Positions 33,875-42,634 of a DNA stretch of 64,000 bases are shown one piece after another. A program made the translations under genes and the position numbers. The DNA is taken from contig NZ_JBNCBU010000001.1 of NCBI RefSeq assembly GCF_051912845.1, forward strand, positions 1,488,001 through 1,552,000, given 5' to 3'. The notes under the pieces were generated by a model that was not told the origin of the DNA, did no database searches, and saw only the letters and a program-made list of their open reading frames with translations. Every line of letters begins with the position of its first letter. Positions within the stretch are counted from its first letter, which is position 1. This stretch comes from Tsuneonella sediminis (lineage in GTDB: Bacteria > Pseudomonadota > Alphaproteobacteria > Sphingomonadales > Sphingomonadaceae).

Positions 33875-34444
33875 TCAGGGCCGTGTCTCGCCAGCGATGT
33901 ACCTGTCGGTTGCGCGGGTCGGCAGGCCGTCGATGCTTTGCGTGCGTCCGGCCGTCTTGGCGGCCCACGCCGCCGGGTCTGCTTGCGCATGATACTTGAC
34001 GAGCGTCTGCCGATCGCTCGCGTAATCCATGAGCGGGACGCCCCAGCCGCAGCTCGTCTGGACACTCTCGACCGCGATGTCGAAGATCTGCCGCGTTCCC
34101 GCGAGCAGGTTGAAATGCCCGGCCACGTCCGCCCAGTCGGGGTCCTGCGGCAGCACCGGCCGGCCGCGTCCGTAGATCCGCAGGATCAGCGCCGGCTGAC
34201 GGAAATTGCACGCCATCAGCGTGATGCGGCCATCCGCCGCGAGGTGCGCATGCGTTTCGTTGCCCGAACCGCCAAGGTCGAGATAGGCGACCCGGGTCGG
34301 GGACAGGACCTTCAACGTATCGTGCACGCCCTTCGGGCTGAGGTTGATCCGTCCGTCTCCCGCAGTCGTCGCGACGAAGAACACCGGCTGCGCCTCGATC
34401 ATTGCGACGTGGTCGGGACCGAGCGAAGCGAAGAAATCGGCCAT
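33875..34444 (-). CDS. Pyridoxamine 5'-phosphate oxidase-fold flavoprotein
   Basis: 189-aa split-barrel FMN-binding protein: FFVATTAGDGRINLSPKGVH, RVAYLDLGGSGNETHAHLAA, RITLMACNFRQPALILRIYG, and a C-terminal CGWGVPLMDYASDRQTL that is typical of this uncharacterised subgroup rather than true PdxH. Probable flavin or heme-linked redox enzyme of unknown substrate. Its ATG overlaps the HerA-like gene stop by one base (TGATG), so they are coupled. Confidence 0.88.
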   Translation of the reverse strand: MADFFASLGPDHVAMIEAQPVFFVATTAGDGRINLSPKGVHDTLKVLSPTRVAYLDLGGSGNETHAHLAADGRITLMACNFRQPALILRIYGRGRPVLPQDPDWADVAGHFNLLAGTRQIFDIAVESVQTSCGWGVPLMDYASDRQTLVKYHAQADPAAWAAKTAGRTQSIDGLPTRATDRYIAGETRP

Positions 34445-36030
34445 CAGCGCATCAGCCCGCCGATGAGGTTGCGCACGAACCGGCCGACATAGGGTCCGGC
34501 AAGATCGGTGGCGATCGACCCTGCCGCAGAACTCGCGGCGGTCTTCATCGGGTTCGCGCGCGATTTCTTGCCGAGGATCGCCCCTGCCGCGATCGATGCC
34601 CCGGAACCCAGCGCGGCTCCTGCCGCCCGCTTGCCCGCCTTGGAGACCATTGCCCCCCAGATTCCGGTGTGCAGCCGCTCGCGCTTGCCCACCTCGCGGC
34701 GGCTCGTCTGTTCGACTTCCTCGGCGGTCGCGGCGGCGTCGGCGGCCTTCTGCGCCAGCACCTCGGATGCGCTCTCGCGATCGACCGTCTCATCGTACTT
34801 GCCCTCGAAAGGACTGACCGACTGGATGATCGCGCGCTCCTTTGCGTCGATCGGCCCGAGGCGGCTGCGCGGCGGCTTGATCAGCGTGCGCTGGACCACC
34901 GACGGCGCGCCGTCCTCGAGCAGGGTCGAGACCAGCGCCTCGCCGGTCTTGAGTTCGGTGATCGCCTGCGCGACATCGAGCTTGGGGTTGATCCGGAAGG
35001 TGTCGGCCGCGGCCTTGATCGCCTTCTGGTCGCGCGGGGTGAATGCCCTGAGGGCGTGCTGGACCCTGTTGCCCAGCTGACCCGCGATTTCCTCGGGCAC
35101 GTCGATCGGGTTCTGCGTCACGAAGTAGACCCCCACGCCCTTCGACCGGATCAGGCGGACGACCTGCTCGATCTTGTCCTCGAGCGCGGAGGGGACGTCG
35201 TCGAACAGCAGGTGGGCCTCGTCGAAGAAGAACACGAGCCTCGGCTTTTCGGGGTCGCCCACCTCGGGAAGAACCTCGAACAGCTCGGCGAGAAGCCAGA
35301 GCAGGAAGGTCGCGTAGAGTTTCGGGCTGCGCATCAGCTTGTCCGCCGCGAGCACGTTGATCATCCCGCGGCCCTTTTCGTCGACGCGGATGAAATCCGC
35401 GATCTCGAGCGCCGGCTCACCGAAGAACTGCGAGCCGCCCTGGCTGTCCAGGCTCAACACCTGCCGCTGGATCACGCCGACGCTGGCCTTCGAGATGTTG
35501 CCGTATTTCGCGGAAAGATCGCTCGCGTTCTCGGCCGCGTGGGCGAGCATCGCCTGGAAATCCTTGAGATCGAGAAGCAGCAGCCCCTCGTCGTCGGCGA
35601 ACCGGAAGACCACGTCGAGAACGCCCTGCTGGGTCTCGTTGAGATCGAGCAGGCGGCCGAGCAGCAGCGGCCCCATTTCCGAGATTGTCGTGCGGATCGG
35701 ATGGCCCTGTTCGCCGTAGAGGTCCCAGAACACCGCTGGATTGTCGGAATAGGCGTAATCGTCCATTCCGAGCTGCTTGGCCCGCTCCTCCAGCTTGGCG
35801 GCGTGCTTGAGCGCGGGCGAGCCCGGCATCGAGATACCGGACAGGTCCCCTTTCACGTCGGCAAGGAACACCGGCACGCCGCTTGCGGAAAAGCTTTCGG
35901 CAAGTCCCTGCAGGGTAACGGTCTTGCCGGTACCGGTGGCACCGGCAATCAGACCGTGGCGATTGGCACGGCCGAGTTCCAGAAACTGCTGCTCGCCGTT
36001 GTCGGCGAGGCCGATGAATATCTGACCCAC
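34444..36030 (-). CDS. HerA-like ATPase, DUF853 family
   Basis: 528-aa FtsK/HerA superfamily ATPase (YjgR-like, DUF853). Start GTG 36030 follows GGGAGGAG; the open frame upstream lies antisense to pabB. Walker A is ANRHGLIAGATGTGKTVTL; DUF853 features include FLADVKGDLSGIS, LGRLLDLNETQQGVLDVVFR, the Walker B RLVFFFDEAHLLFDD, and the sensor region GVGVYFVTQNPIDVPEEIAG. The C-terminus has a low-complexity Ala/Gly tail (AAGAALGSGASIAAGAILG). Function of the family is poorly known. Confidence 0.92.
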   Translation of the reverse strand: MGQIFIGLADNGEQQFLELGRANRHGLIAGATGTGKTVTLQGLAESFSASGVPVFLADVKGDLSGISMPGSPALKHAAKLEERAKQLGMDDYAYSDNPAVFWDLYGEQGHPIRTTISEMGPLLLGRLLDLNETQQGVLDVVFRFADDEGLLLLDLKDFQAMLAHAAENASDLSAKYGNISKASVGVIQRQVLSLDSQGGSQFFGEPALEIADFIRVDEKGRGMINVLAADKLMRSPKLYATFLLWLLAELFEVLPEVGDPEKPRLVFFFDEAHLLFDDVPSALEDKIEQVVRLIRSKGVGVYFVTQNPIDVPEEIAGQLGNRVQHALRAFTPRDQKAIKAAADTFRINPKLDVAQAITELKTGEALVSTLLEDGAPSVVQRTLIKPPRSRLGPIDAKERAIIQSVSPFEGKYDETVDRESASEVLAQKAADAAATAEEVEQTSRREVGKRERLHTGIWGAMVSKAGKRAAGAALGSGASIAAGAILGKKSRANPMKTAASSAAGSIATDLAGPYVGRFVRNLIGGLMR

Positions 36031-36142
36031 TCGCTGGCTCCTCCCGATGCGCCTGTCCCCGTGCTTCCGCATCGTCTCGCAACAGCCCCGCACGCGGTCA
36101 AGCGCCCTCGACACGAATGCGCGAAACGCTAAGGCAGGGGCG

Positions 36143-37933
36143 ATGCCCGGGCGCACTCCCTTTGTATTGCTCGACGACGCACGCGCCGCCGGCGCGGCGG
36201 ACGCGCACCTGTTCGAGGACCCGCGCGAGACATTCGTCGCGCATCGGCCGGAAGAGGTGGAAGGCGTACTCGCGGACGCGGACGCCGCGCGGCAGTCCGG
36301 GGGCACGCTGGCAGGATACATCGCGTACGAGGCCGGGCTCGCACTCGAGAAAAAGCTGGCCCCCCTTGCCCACCCGCGTACCGGCGCCGGCGGGCCGCTC
36401 GTCTGGCTGGGTCTGTTCGACGCGCCGCGCGTCGTGCCAGCAGAGGCTGTCGGCGCATGGCTGGCCGAGCGCGGCGAGGGCACGGCGAGTATCGGACCGC
36501 TCGACCCGCAGCTGTCCCCTGGCGGTTACGCAGATGCATTCGCGCGGTTGCAGGATGCGATCCGCGCGGGGGACATCTACCAGGCCAACCTTACCTTCCC
36601 CCTCGCCGGCAGCTTCCGGGGCGATCCGCTTGCCCTTTACGCCGCGCTCCGCCGGGACGCCGCCAGCGGCTACGGAGGCGCGATCTTCGACGGGCAGCAC
36701 TGGCTCCTGAGCCTGTCGCCCGAACTGTTCTTCAGCCTGAAGGACGGCGAGGCGAAGGCCAAACCGATGAAGGGCACCCGTCCGCGCGGCGGCAGCGAGG
36801 CGGAGGATGCGGCATTCGCGGAAGAACTCGCCCGCTCGCCCAAGGACAAGGCCGAGAACCTGATGATCGTCGACCTGATGCGCAACGATCTCAGCCGCGT
36901 GGCCGAGGTCGGGACGGTGCGGGTCGAGGCGCCCTTCGCGGTCGAGAGTTACCCGACCGTACACCAGATGGTGTCGACCGTCCGCGCCCGGCTGGCCGAG
37001 GGCAGGGGCGCGATGGACCTGGTGCGGGCGCTGTTCCCGTGCGGTTCGATCACCGGCGCGCCCAAGATCCGGGCGATGGAACTCATCGACTCGGTCGAGC
37101 GCGACGCGCGCGGCCCCTACTGCGGGGCGATCGGGCGGATCGCCGGCGATGGAGACGCCGCGTTCAACGTCGCGATCCGCACGCTTCGCCTGACCGAAAT
37201 CGAGAACGCGCAGGGCACTGCCGTGCTCGGCGTCGGTTCGGCCATCGTCGCCGACAGCGAAGCGATCCCCGAGTGGCGCGAGTGCGTGCTGAAAGCGGGG
37301 TTCGCCGGCCGGGCCGCTGCCGGTTTCGATCTGATCGAAGCGATGCGCTTCGACCCGGACGAGGGGATCGCGCTGCTCGAACTGCACCTTGAACGAATGA
37401 AGGACAGCGCGTCGCAACTCGGTTTCGCGTTCGATCGTCACGCGGCCCGCAACGCCATCCAGGCGCTGTGTTTCGAACTCGAGGTCCCTGCCAAGGTCCG
37501 GCTGCTTTTGGCCCGGAGCGGCGCGACCGCGCTCGAGGCCCGGGCCCTGGGCGCGGCGCCCGACGAGACACGGTGCATCGCCTTGCCGCTTCCGGTCGAT
37601 CCGGGCGACATCCGGCTTGCCCACAAGACGACCGATCGCTGGTTCTACGAGGCCGGCCACGATGCCGCGCGCGCAGCGGGGGCGGACGAGGCCCTGTTCG
37701 TGCGCGACGATGGGCTCGTCACCGAAAGCATGAGCGCGAATCTCTTCATTGAGCGGGAGGGCGTCCTGCTCACACCCCCTGTTGGCCTCGGTCTTCTGCC
37801 AGGCGTCCTGCGGCGCTCGCTGATCGAGGCCGGGCGAGCCCGCGAGGCGGAACTGATGCTCGATGACCTCCAGGACGGCTTCCTGCTGGGCAACTCGGTT
37901 CGCGGGCTGATGCCCGCAAAGCTGCAATCATGA
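36143..37933 (+). CDS. pabB: Fused aminodeoxychorismate synthase I / aminodeoxychorismate lyase
   Basis: 596-aa fusion for p-aminobenzoate (folate) synthesis. Residues about 1-385 are PabB: AGDIYQANLTFPLAG, LSPELFFSLKDGEAKAKPMK, GTRPRGGSEAEDAAFAEEL, MIVDLMRNDLSRVAEVGTV, FPCGSITGAPKIRAMELID. Residues about 400-596 are a PabC-type class IV aminotransferase lyase with FDLIEAMRFDPDEGIALLE, the PLP lysine in RLAHKTTDRWFYE, and DEALFVRDDGLVTESMSANL. ATG 36143 follows AAGGCAGGGG. The stop overlaps the next ATG (ATGA). Confidence 0.93.
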   Translation: MPGRTPFVLLDDARAAGAADAHLFEDPRETFVAHRPEEVEGVLADADAARQSGGTLAGYIAYEAGLALEKKLAPLAHPRTGAGGPLVWLGLFDAPRVVPAEAVGAWLAERGEGTASIGPLDPQLSPGGYADAFARLQDAIRAGDIYQANLTFPLAGSFRGDPLALYAALRRDAASGYGGAIFDGQHWLLSLSPELFFSLKDGEAKAKPMKGTRPRGGSEAEDAAFAEELARSPKDKAENLMIVDLMRNDLSRVAEVGTVRVEAPFAVESYPTVHQMVSTVRARLAEGRGAMDLVRALFPCGSITGAPKIRAMELIDSVERDARGPYCGAIGRIAGDGDAAFNVAIRTLRLTEIENAQGTAVLGVGSAIVADSEAIPEWRECVLKAGFAGRAAAGFDLIEAMRFDPDEGIALLELHLERMKDSASQLGFAFDRHAARNAIQALCFELEVPAKVRLLLARSGATALEARALGAAPDETRCIALPLPVDPGDIRLAHKTTDRWFYEAGHDAARAAGADEALFVRDDGLVTESMSANLFIEREGVLLTPPVGLGLLPGVLRRSLIEAGRAREAELMLDDLQDGFLLGNSVRGLMPAKLQS

Positions 37934-38580
37934 TCCCGATCCTGTTCGAGGACGCAGAGGCGCTCGTGATCGACAAGCCGGCGGGCCTGCCGATCGAGCG
38001 GCCGCGCGCCGGGGGGCGCTCGCTCGAGGATCACCTCCCCGAACTGCGATTGGGCTTCCAGCGCGATCCGGTCGCGGTGCATCGTCTCGACACCGATACC
38101 AGCGGCTGCCTGCTCCTCGCCCGCAACCCGAAGGCGCTCGTCCGCTTCAACAGGGCCTTCGAGGAGCGCATGGTCACCAAGCGCTATCTCGGAATCGTCG
38201 CGGGCGAGGTTTCAGCCAATGAAGGGACGATCGAGCTCGCATTGAGCAAGATCAGCTCGGTGGAAAAGGGCTGGCGCATGATCCCCGCGAAAAAGGGCAA
38301 GCCTGCGGTCACGCACTGGCGCAAGGTTGGTGCCGTGGGGTCCCTGACGCTGGTCGAATTCCGCCCCGAAACCGGCCGCACGCACCAGATCCGGGTGCAT
38401 GCGGCGAGCGGACTGGGCGCGGCGCTCGCGGGCGACCCTGTGTACGGCAGCCCGCGGAGCGGCCCCCGCACGATGCTTCACGCGGCCGATCTTGTCGTCC
38501 CCCGCGACGGCAAGCCGGCGATCCTCGCCCACGCACCCCTGCCCGCCGATTTTGCCCAGCTCGGGTTCGCGCATGAGTGA
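37930..38580 (+). CDS. RluA-family RNA pseudouridine synthase
   Basis: 216-aa enzyme that isomerises uridine in rRNA or tRNA. Catalytic Asp54 is in VHRLDTDTSGCLLLARN; LVIDKPAGLPIERP and ETGRTHQIRVHAASGLG, GDPVYGSP are the other conserved blocks. No S4 domain, as in RluA/TruC-like members, so the exact target is open. It overlaps pabB by 4 bases at its start and arfB by 8 bases at its end. Confidence 0.93.
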   Translation: MIPILFEDAEALVIDKPAGLPIERPRAGGRSLEDHLPELRLGFQRDPVAVHRLDTDTSGCLLLARNPKALVRFNRAFEERMVTKRYLGIVAGEVSANEGTIELALSKISSVEKGWRMIPAKKGKPAVTHWRKVGAVGSLTLVEFRPETGRTHQIRVHAASGLGAALAGDPVYGSPRSGPRTMLHAADLVVPRDGKPAILAHAPLPADFAQLGFAHE

Positions 38581-38986
38581 TGCCGACGAAACGGTGTCGC
38601 GCGCGCTCGGCATGGTCGAGGAAAATTTCATCGCCGCTTCAGGGCCAGGGGGGCAGAACGTCAACAAGGTCGCCACCGCGGTCCAGCTGCGGCTCGACGT
38701 CTATGCGCTGAAGCTCCAGCCGCAGGTCTTCGCGCGGCTCAAGACGGCCGCGGGAAGCCGGATGACTTCGGGCGGCATGATCGTGCTCACCGCACGGCGG
38801 TTCCGCACGCAGGATGCGAACCGCGCCGATGCGCGCGAGCGGCTCGAGGGACTGATCCGTGGAGCCTTCGAGGCTCCCGCAAGGCGTGCAAAGAGCAGGC
38901 TGAACCGCGTGGGCAAGGAAGCGCGTATCCGGGAGAAGAAATCGCGCGGCGAGGTTAAGGCCAATCGCGGCAGGGTGGACTGGTAA
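38573..38986 (+). CDS. arfB: Alternative ribosome-rescue factor ArfB
   Basis: 137-aa peptidyl-tRNA hydrolase that rescues stalled ribosomes. GGQ motif at residues 26-28 (ASGPGGQNVNKVATAVQLRL); TSGGMIVLTARRFRTQDANR follows; the C-terminal basic tail (AKSRLNRVGKEARIREKKS, RGEVKANRGRVDW) is the part that enters the empty mRNA channel. ATG 38573 lies inside the end of the pseudouridine synthase gene. Confidence 0.95.
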   Translation: MSDADETVSRALGMVEENFIAASGPGGQNVNKVATAVQLRLDVYALKLQPQVFARLKTAAGSRMTSGGMIVLTARRFRTQDANRADARERLEGLIRGAFEAPARRAKSRLNRVGKEARIREKKSRGEVKANRGRVDW

Positions 38987-39127
38987 GGCCCCGCCATCCG
39001 GCACGCTCCCGCGGCTTGACTTTCCGCGCCGTTTCCATCAAAGGCCGCGCCCGACGGGCGGTGCGCGTGCGCCGCCCTTGGTATTTCGGGCCGCCAAGGC
39101 CTCACCCAAACGAATCAGGAATTTGCC

Positions 39128-39295
39128 ATGGCGAAGCCCGCAACCGTCAAGATCCGGCTGGTCTCGACCGCCGACACCGGCTTCTTCTACGTCACGAAGA
39201 AGAACCCGCGCAACCACACCGAGAAGTTCACCTTCCGCAAGTACGACCCGGTTGCCAAAAAGCACGTCGAATTCAAGGAAGCCAAGATCAAGTGA
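39128..39295 (+). CDS. rpmG: 50S ribosomal protein L33
   Basis: 55-aa ribosomal protein: AKPATVKIRLVSTADTGFFY, VTKKNPRNHTEKFTFRKYDP, VAKKHVEFKEAKIK. No zinc cysteines, so it is the Cys-minus form. Codon use is strongly biased. ATG 39128 is preceded by AGGAATTTGCC. A possible promoter (TTGACT at 39016) lies about 110 bases upstream. Confidence 0.97.
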   Translation: MAKPATVKIRLVSTADTGFFYVTKKNPRNHTEKFTFRKYDPVAKKHVEFKEAKIK

Positions 39296-39363
39296 TCTTC
39301 CTGAACCGCCGGAACCGCTCGGGTTCAGTGGTGGTTCAACGCTCCGCACCCAATTACCGGAGC

Positions 39364-40026
39364 ATGAGAAACTTGACCAAGCTTTCCGCATTTCCGCTGC
39401 GCGCCGCGATCGCCGGCGCGCTTGCCGTTGGCGCGCCCGCAGCGCTGCTGACGCTTCCCGCAGTCCCGGCCGCCGCGCAGTCGAGCCAGCTCGACCAGGC
39501 CGTCGCCGCTCTGCGCGGCATTTCGACCATGAAGGCCGACTTCACCCAGACCGACCGTAAGGGTCAGACCCTTTCGGGCGAGCTCACGCTCAAGCGTCCG
39601 GGCAAGATCCGGTTCGAGTACGAAAAGGGCGCCAACATGCTCGTCGTCTCGAACGGGAAGTCGCTTTACCTAGTCGATTACGAGGTCAAGCAGGTCCAGC
39701 GCTGGCCGATCGGCAATTCGCCGCTGGGCGCACTGCTCGATCCCAATCGCGACGTGAAGCGCTACGGCAAGCTCGTCCCTTCGGGCAGCGACAATGTCGT
39801 CGCGGTCGAGGTGAAGGACCCCAAGCACCCCGAATACGGCGTGATCACGATGATCTTCGTCCGGAACGCGTCGGCTCCCGGCGGTCTTCAGCTGACCAAC
39901 TGGGTCGCGCTTGATTCGCAGAACGGGCGCACCACCGTGCGCCTGTCGAACCAGCGCTACGGCGTCGCGGTGGCGGACAGCGCCTTCTCCTTCAAGGACC
40001 CCCGCCCCTCGTCCCGTCGCCGCTAG
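39364..40026 (+). CDS. lolA: Outer-membrane lipoprotein carrier protein LolA
   Basis: 220-aa periplasmic chaperone ferrying lipoproteins from LolCDE to the outer membrane. Signal peptide about 1-39 (ends PAVPAAAQ). The LolA half-barrel is seen in ALRGISTMKADFTQTDRKGQ, LSGELTLKRPGKIRFEYEKG, LVVSNGKSLYLVDYEVKQVQ, and GGLQLTNWVALDSQNGRTTV. Normal length. It stands 68 bases after rpmG, and a candidate structured RNA and a terminator follow. Confidence 0.92.
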   Translation: MRNLTKLSAFPLRAAIAGALAVGAPAALLTLPAVPAAAQSSQLDQAVAALRGISTMKADFTQTDRKGQTLSGELTLKRPGKIRFEYEKGANMLVVSNGKSLYLVDYEVKQVQRWPIGNSPLGALLDPNRDVKRYGKLVPSGSDNVVAVEVKDPKHPEYGVITMIFVRNASAPGGLQLTNWVALDSQNGRTTVRLSNQRYGVAVADSAFSFKDPRPSSRRR

Positions 40027-40044
40027 CGACCGTTTGAGCCGAGC

Positions 40045-40237
40045 AGCGTTGGCCCGGTGCGACGAGCCGAATCGGTACGTTCATCGAGGTGAAAGCCGTC
40101 GGGGAGTAGACCCAATCCAGCGGAACGGCTGGAGGCGGATTTCCCCCCTGTTGTCCGACCTCGAACGAGGCCTTCCGCAAGCGTGACGAACGCTCAAGAG
40201 GAACCCCCGCGCCAATGCCCCCGGCGCGGGGGTTTTT
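40045..40237 (+). ncRNA. Candidate rod-shaped structured RNA, 6S-like (unconfirmed)
   Basis: The lolA-xth gap has no protein-coding signs but nested pairings: AGCGTT 40045-40050 with AACGCT 40189-40194; GGCC 40051-40054 with GGCC 40169-40172; TCGAGGT 40084-40090 with ACCTCGA 40158-40164; GGGGA 40101-40105 with TCCCC 40142-40146; and an apical hairpin TCCAGC 40116-40121 / GCTGGA 40128-40133. An intrinsic terminator ends it at 40237. A long rod with interior bulges resembles 6S RNA, but I did not match primary sequence to any Rfam family, and no promoter is clear. Confidence 0.3.
40204..40237 (+). terminator. Intrinsic terminator upstream of xth
   Basis: Perfect 10-bp stem CCCCCGCGCC (40204-40213) / GGCGCGGGGG (40223-40232) followed by five T. 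It ends either the lolA transcript or a separate small RNA in the gap. Confidence 0.88.
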
Positions 40238-40280
40238 CGTTGGCGGTTGCGACGCGCGGTTCGCCTGCTATCCGCGTGCC

Positions 40281-41066
40281 ATGATCTCGATCGCCACCTG
40301 GAACATCAACTCGGTTCGCCTGCGCATAGATCAGGTCCTGCGCATGGTGCAGGAGCAATCGCCCGACGTCCTGTGCCTGCAGGAGATCAAGTGCCAGGAG
40401 AGCCAGTTCCCGGCGCAGGCTCTCGCCGATCTCGGTTACGTTCACCAGGCGGTGCACGGCCAGAAGGGTTACCACGGGGTCGCCACGGTCAGCCGCCTCC
40501 CGTTCCGCGAGTTCGGCCGTCACGACTGGCAGGACAACGGGGAAGCCCGGCACGTCGGCGTCGAGCTCGAGGGATCGGGCCTGGTCGTCGAGAACGTCTA
40601 CATCCCGGCAGGGGGCGACGTGCCCGACCGGGAGGTCAACCCCAAGTTCGGCCAGAAACTCGACTTCCTCGACCGGATGGCGCGCTGGGCCGATGCGCTC
40701 GACCGGCCCACGCTCCTCGTCGGCGATTTCAATGTCGCCCCGCTCGATTGCGACGTCTACGACCACAAGGCTCTGCTCAAGGTCGTCAGCCATACGCCGA
40801 TCGAGGTCGAGGCGCTGGGGCGGCTCGGCGATGCGCACGGCTGGGTCGATCTTGGCCGCAAGTTCATCCCCGCACCCGAACGCAACTATTCGTGGTGGTC
40901 GTACCGCAGCTACTGGCGGCAGAAGGACCAGGGCCGGCGGCTTGACCACATGTGGGCCAGCCCGGACCTGGCAAAGCAGGCGACCGCTCACCGGTTCGTC
41001 GAGGAAACCCGCCGGTGGGAGGGTCCCAGCGACCACGTTCCGCTGGTAACGGAGTTCGTCCTCTGA
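40281..41066 (+). CDS. xth: Exodeoxyribonuclease III
   Basis: 261-aa AP endonuclease / 3'-5' exonuclease for base-excision repair. Motifs: SIATWNINSVRLRIDQVLRM, the catalytic Glu in DVLCLQEIKCQESQFPA, VVENVYIPAGGD, LLVGDFNVAPLDCDVYDHK, LDHMWASPDLA and the terminal WEGPSDHVPLVTEF. ATG 40281 is used; an in-frame upstream start would run into the terminator hairpin. It overlaps the ribA frame at its stop. Confidence 0.94.
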   Translation: MISIATWNINSVRLRIDQVLRMVQEQSPDVLCLQEIKCQESQFPAQALADLGYVHQAVHGQKGYHGVATVSRLPFREFGRHDWQDNGEARHVGVELEGSGLVVENVYIPAGGDVPDREVNPKFGQKLDFLDRMARWADALDRPTLLVGDFNVAPLDCDVYDHKALLKVVSHTPIEVEALGRLGDAHGWVDLGRKFIPAPERNYSWWSYRSYWRQKDQGRRLDHMWASPDLAKQATAHRFVEETRRWEGPSDHVPLVTEFVL

Positions 41067-42136
41067 GCGCCACTCCGTCTCGCCGTGCGGCGCAGGCGGT
41101 CGATGCCTTGCGTCACGGATGGCCGATCGCGCTCACCGACACGACAGGCTACCGCCGCGTGCTGTTACCTGCCGAGACGGCGTTCGCACCGAACGCGAAG
41201 GCGCGGTGCATGTTGCTCGGCGTTGCGCGGGCCGAGACGCTCAAGCTTGCCAACCAGCGTGAAGCAGCGGTCCCGGAAGCACCGGTGCTGGTACGCGCGG
41301 CCGAACCTTTCGACCTTGCCGCCGCGCGCATTCTGGCCGACCCGGCGCTCGATCTGGCCAACCCGCTCAAGGGGCCATTCCGCGCCGAGCCGCTCGACTG
41401 GACCGAGGGAGCGGCGGCGGTACTCGGACTCGCGCGCATCGCCGGGATCCTGCCCGCCTTCCTGGTCGATCCCGCCGATGCGGGCGAGGCGCAGCCGTTC
41501 TCAGCCGCCGACCTTGCGGCGTTCGACGACCCCGCCCGGCTCGCCATAGCCGCGCGCGCGCGCCTGCCGGTCGCCGCGGGCGAGGACTGCGAGATCGTGG
41601 CGTTTCGCGCCCCCGACGACCTGCGCGAACACGTTGCACTGGTGTTCGGCGAGCCGCGCACGGACCTGCCGCCGCTGGTGCGGCTTCATTCCGAGTGCCT
41701 GACCGGAGATGTGCTCGGCAGCCTCAAGTGCGATTGCGGTCCGCAGCTCGACGCCGCGCTCCACGCGGCTTCCGGGGAGGCCCGCGCGGGCGGCTGGGGC
41801 ATCGTGCTCTACCTGCGCCAGGAAGGGCGCGGGATCGGCCTTGTCAACAAACTGCGCGCCTATCGCCTGCAGGACGAGGGGTTCGACACGATCGACGCCA
41901 ACCGCCGCCTCGGCCTGCCCGACGAGGCGCGCGATTTCCCGGTGGCGGCCCGGATGCTCGGCCTGCTGGGCGTCCGCAGCGCACGGCTGATGACCAACAA
42001 CCTCGAAAAGGTGGTCGCGCTCGAAGCTGCCGGTGTCCGCGTGGTCGAACGCGTTCCCCACCAGCTGCCCGACAATCCCCACAACGCGCGCTACCTCGCG
42101 ACCAAGCGTGATCGCGCAGGGCACCTGCTGACGTGA
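41063..42136 (+). CDS. ribA: GTP cyclohydrolase II (riboflavin synthesis)
   Basis: About 357-aa enzyme opening GTP to start riboflavin synthesis. The C-terminal catalytic half has the zinc ligands in RLHSECLTGDVLGSLKCDCG, then GIVLYLRQEGRGIGLVNKLR and LMTNNLEKVVALEAAGV; the N-terminal half is the divergent pre-domain of alphaproteobacterial RibA. The start is unclear: no ATG/GTG/TTG exists near the xth stop; CTG 41063 overlaps that stop exactly as ATGA would, and TTG 41108 is the next standard codon. The stop overlaps the next GTG. Confidence 0.9.
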   Translation: MSATPSRRAAQAVDALRHGWPIALTDTTGYRRVLLPAETAFAPNAKARCMLLGVARAETLKLANQREAAVPEAPVLVRAAEPFDLAAARILADPALDLANPLKGPFRAEPLDWTEGAAAVLGLARIAGILPAFLVDPADAGEAQPFSAADLAAFDDPARLAIAARARLPVAAGEDCEIVAFRAPDDLREHVALVFGEPRTDLPPLVRLHSECLTGDVLGSLKCDCGPQLDAALHAASGEARAGGWGIVLYLRQEGRGIGLVNKLRAYRLQDEGFDTIDANRRLGLPDEARDFPVAARMLGLLGVRSARLMTNNLEKVVALEAAGVRVVERVPHQLPDNPHNARYLATKRDRAGHLLT

Positions 42137-42630
42137 AACCGGCGATCCGCGCCGAGCGGCCTGGTGACGAAGCGGCGATCCGCGCGCTGGTCGCCGCGGC
42201 TTTCGCGGACGTGCCTTACAGCGACGACAGCGAGCCGGAAATCGTCGAAGCCCTGCGCGCGGGCGGCGACCTTGCGATTTCGCTCGTGGCCGAGGCTACC
42301 GACGACATCGTGGGCCACGTCGCATTCTCGCCCGTCGTCATCGACGGGGTGGAGGGCGGCTGGTTCGGCCTTGGTCCGGTATCGGTCCTGCCGGGCAGGC
42401 AGCGGCAGGGCATCGGCACCCGCCTGATCGACGCCGGTATTGCCGAACTGCGAGCACGCGGCGCGCTGGGCGTCGTTGTCGTCGGAGACCCTTCGTACTA
42501 CGCCCGCTTCGGGTTCGAGCGGGATCCGCGGCTCATTTATCCCCACCCGGGCGGCGAATACCTGCAGAGGCTGAGTCTGTCGGGGGAAGGGGCGCGCGGG
42601 ATCGTCCGATACGCACCCGCGTTCGGGTGA
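42133..42630 (+). CDS. GNAT N-acetyltransferase
   Basis: 165-aa acetyltransferase. The acetyl-CoA binding loop is in LGPVSVLPGRQRQGIGTRLI; VVVVGDPSYYARFGFERDPR is the family's C-terminal motif (YhbS-like). Substrate is unknown. GTG 42133 overlaps the ribA stop (GTGA), so it is the last gene of xth-ribA-GNAT. It converges on psd with 4 bases between stops. Confidence 0.9.
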   Translation: MKPAIRAERPGDEAAIRALVAAAFADVPYSDDSEPEIVEALRAGGDLAISLVAEATDDIVGHVAFSPVVIDGVEGGWFGLGPVSVLPGRQRQGIGTRLIDAGIAELRARGALGVVVVGDPSYYARFGFERDPRLIYPHPGGEYLQRLSLSGEGARGIVRYAPAFG

Positions 42631-42634
42631 TCGC

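Noticed and set aside
33819..34211. 130-codon - strand frame overlapping the PNPOx-fold gene
   Set aside because: Same strand but other frame; no recognisable features, and the PNPOx-fold frame is clearly the coding one.
36098..37927. 609-codon open frame on the - strand
   Set aside because: Antisense to pabB, with low-complexity Arg/Gly/Pro composition and no motif.
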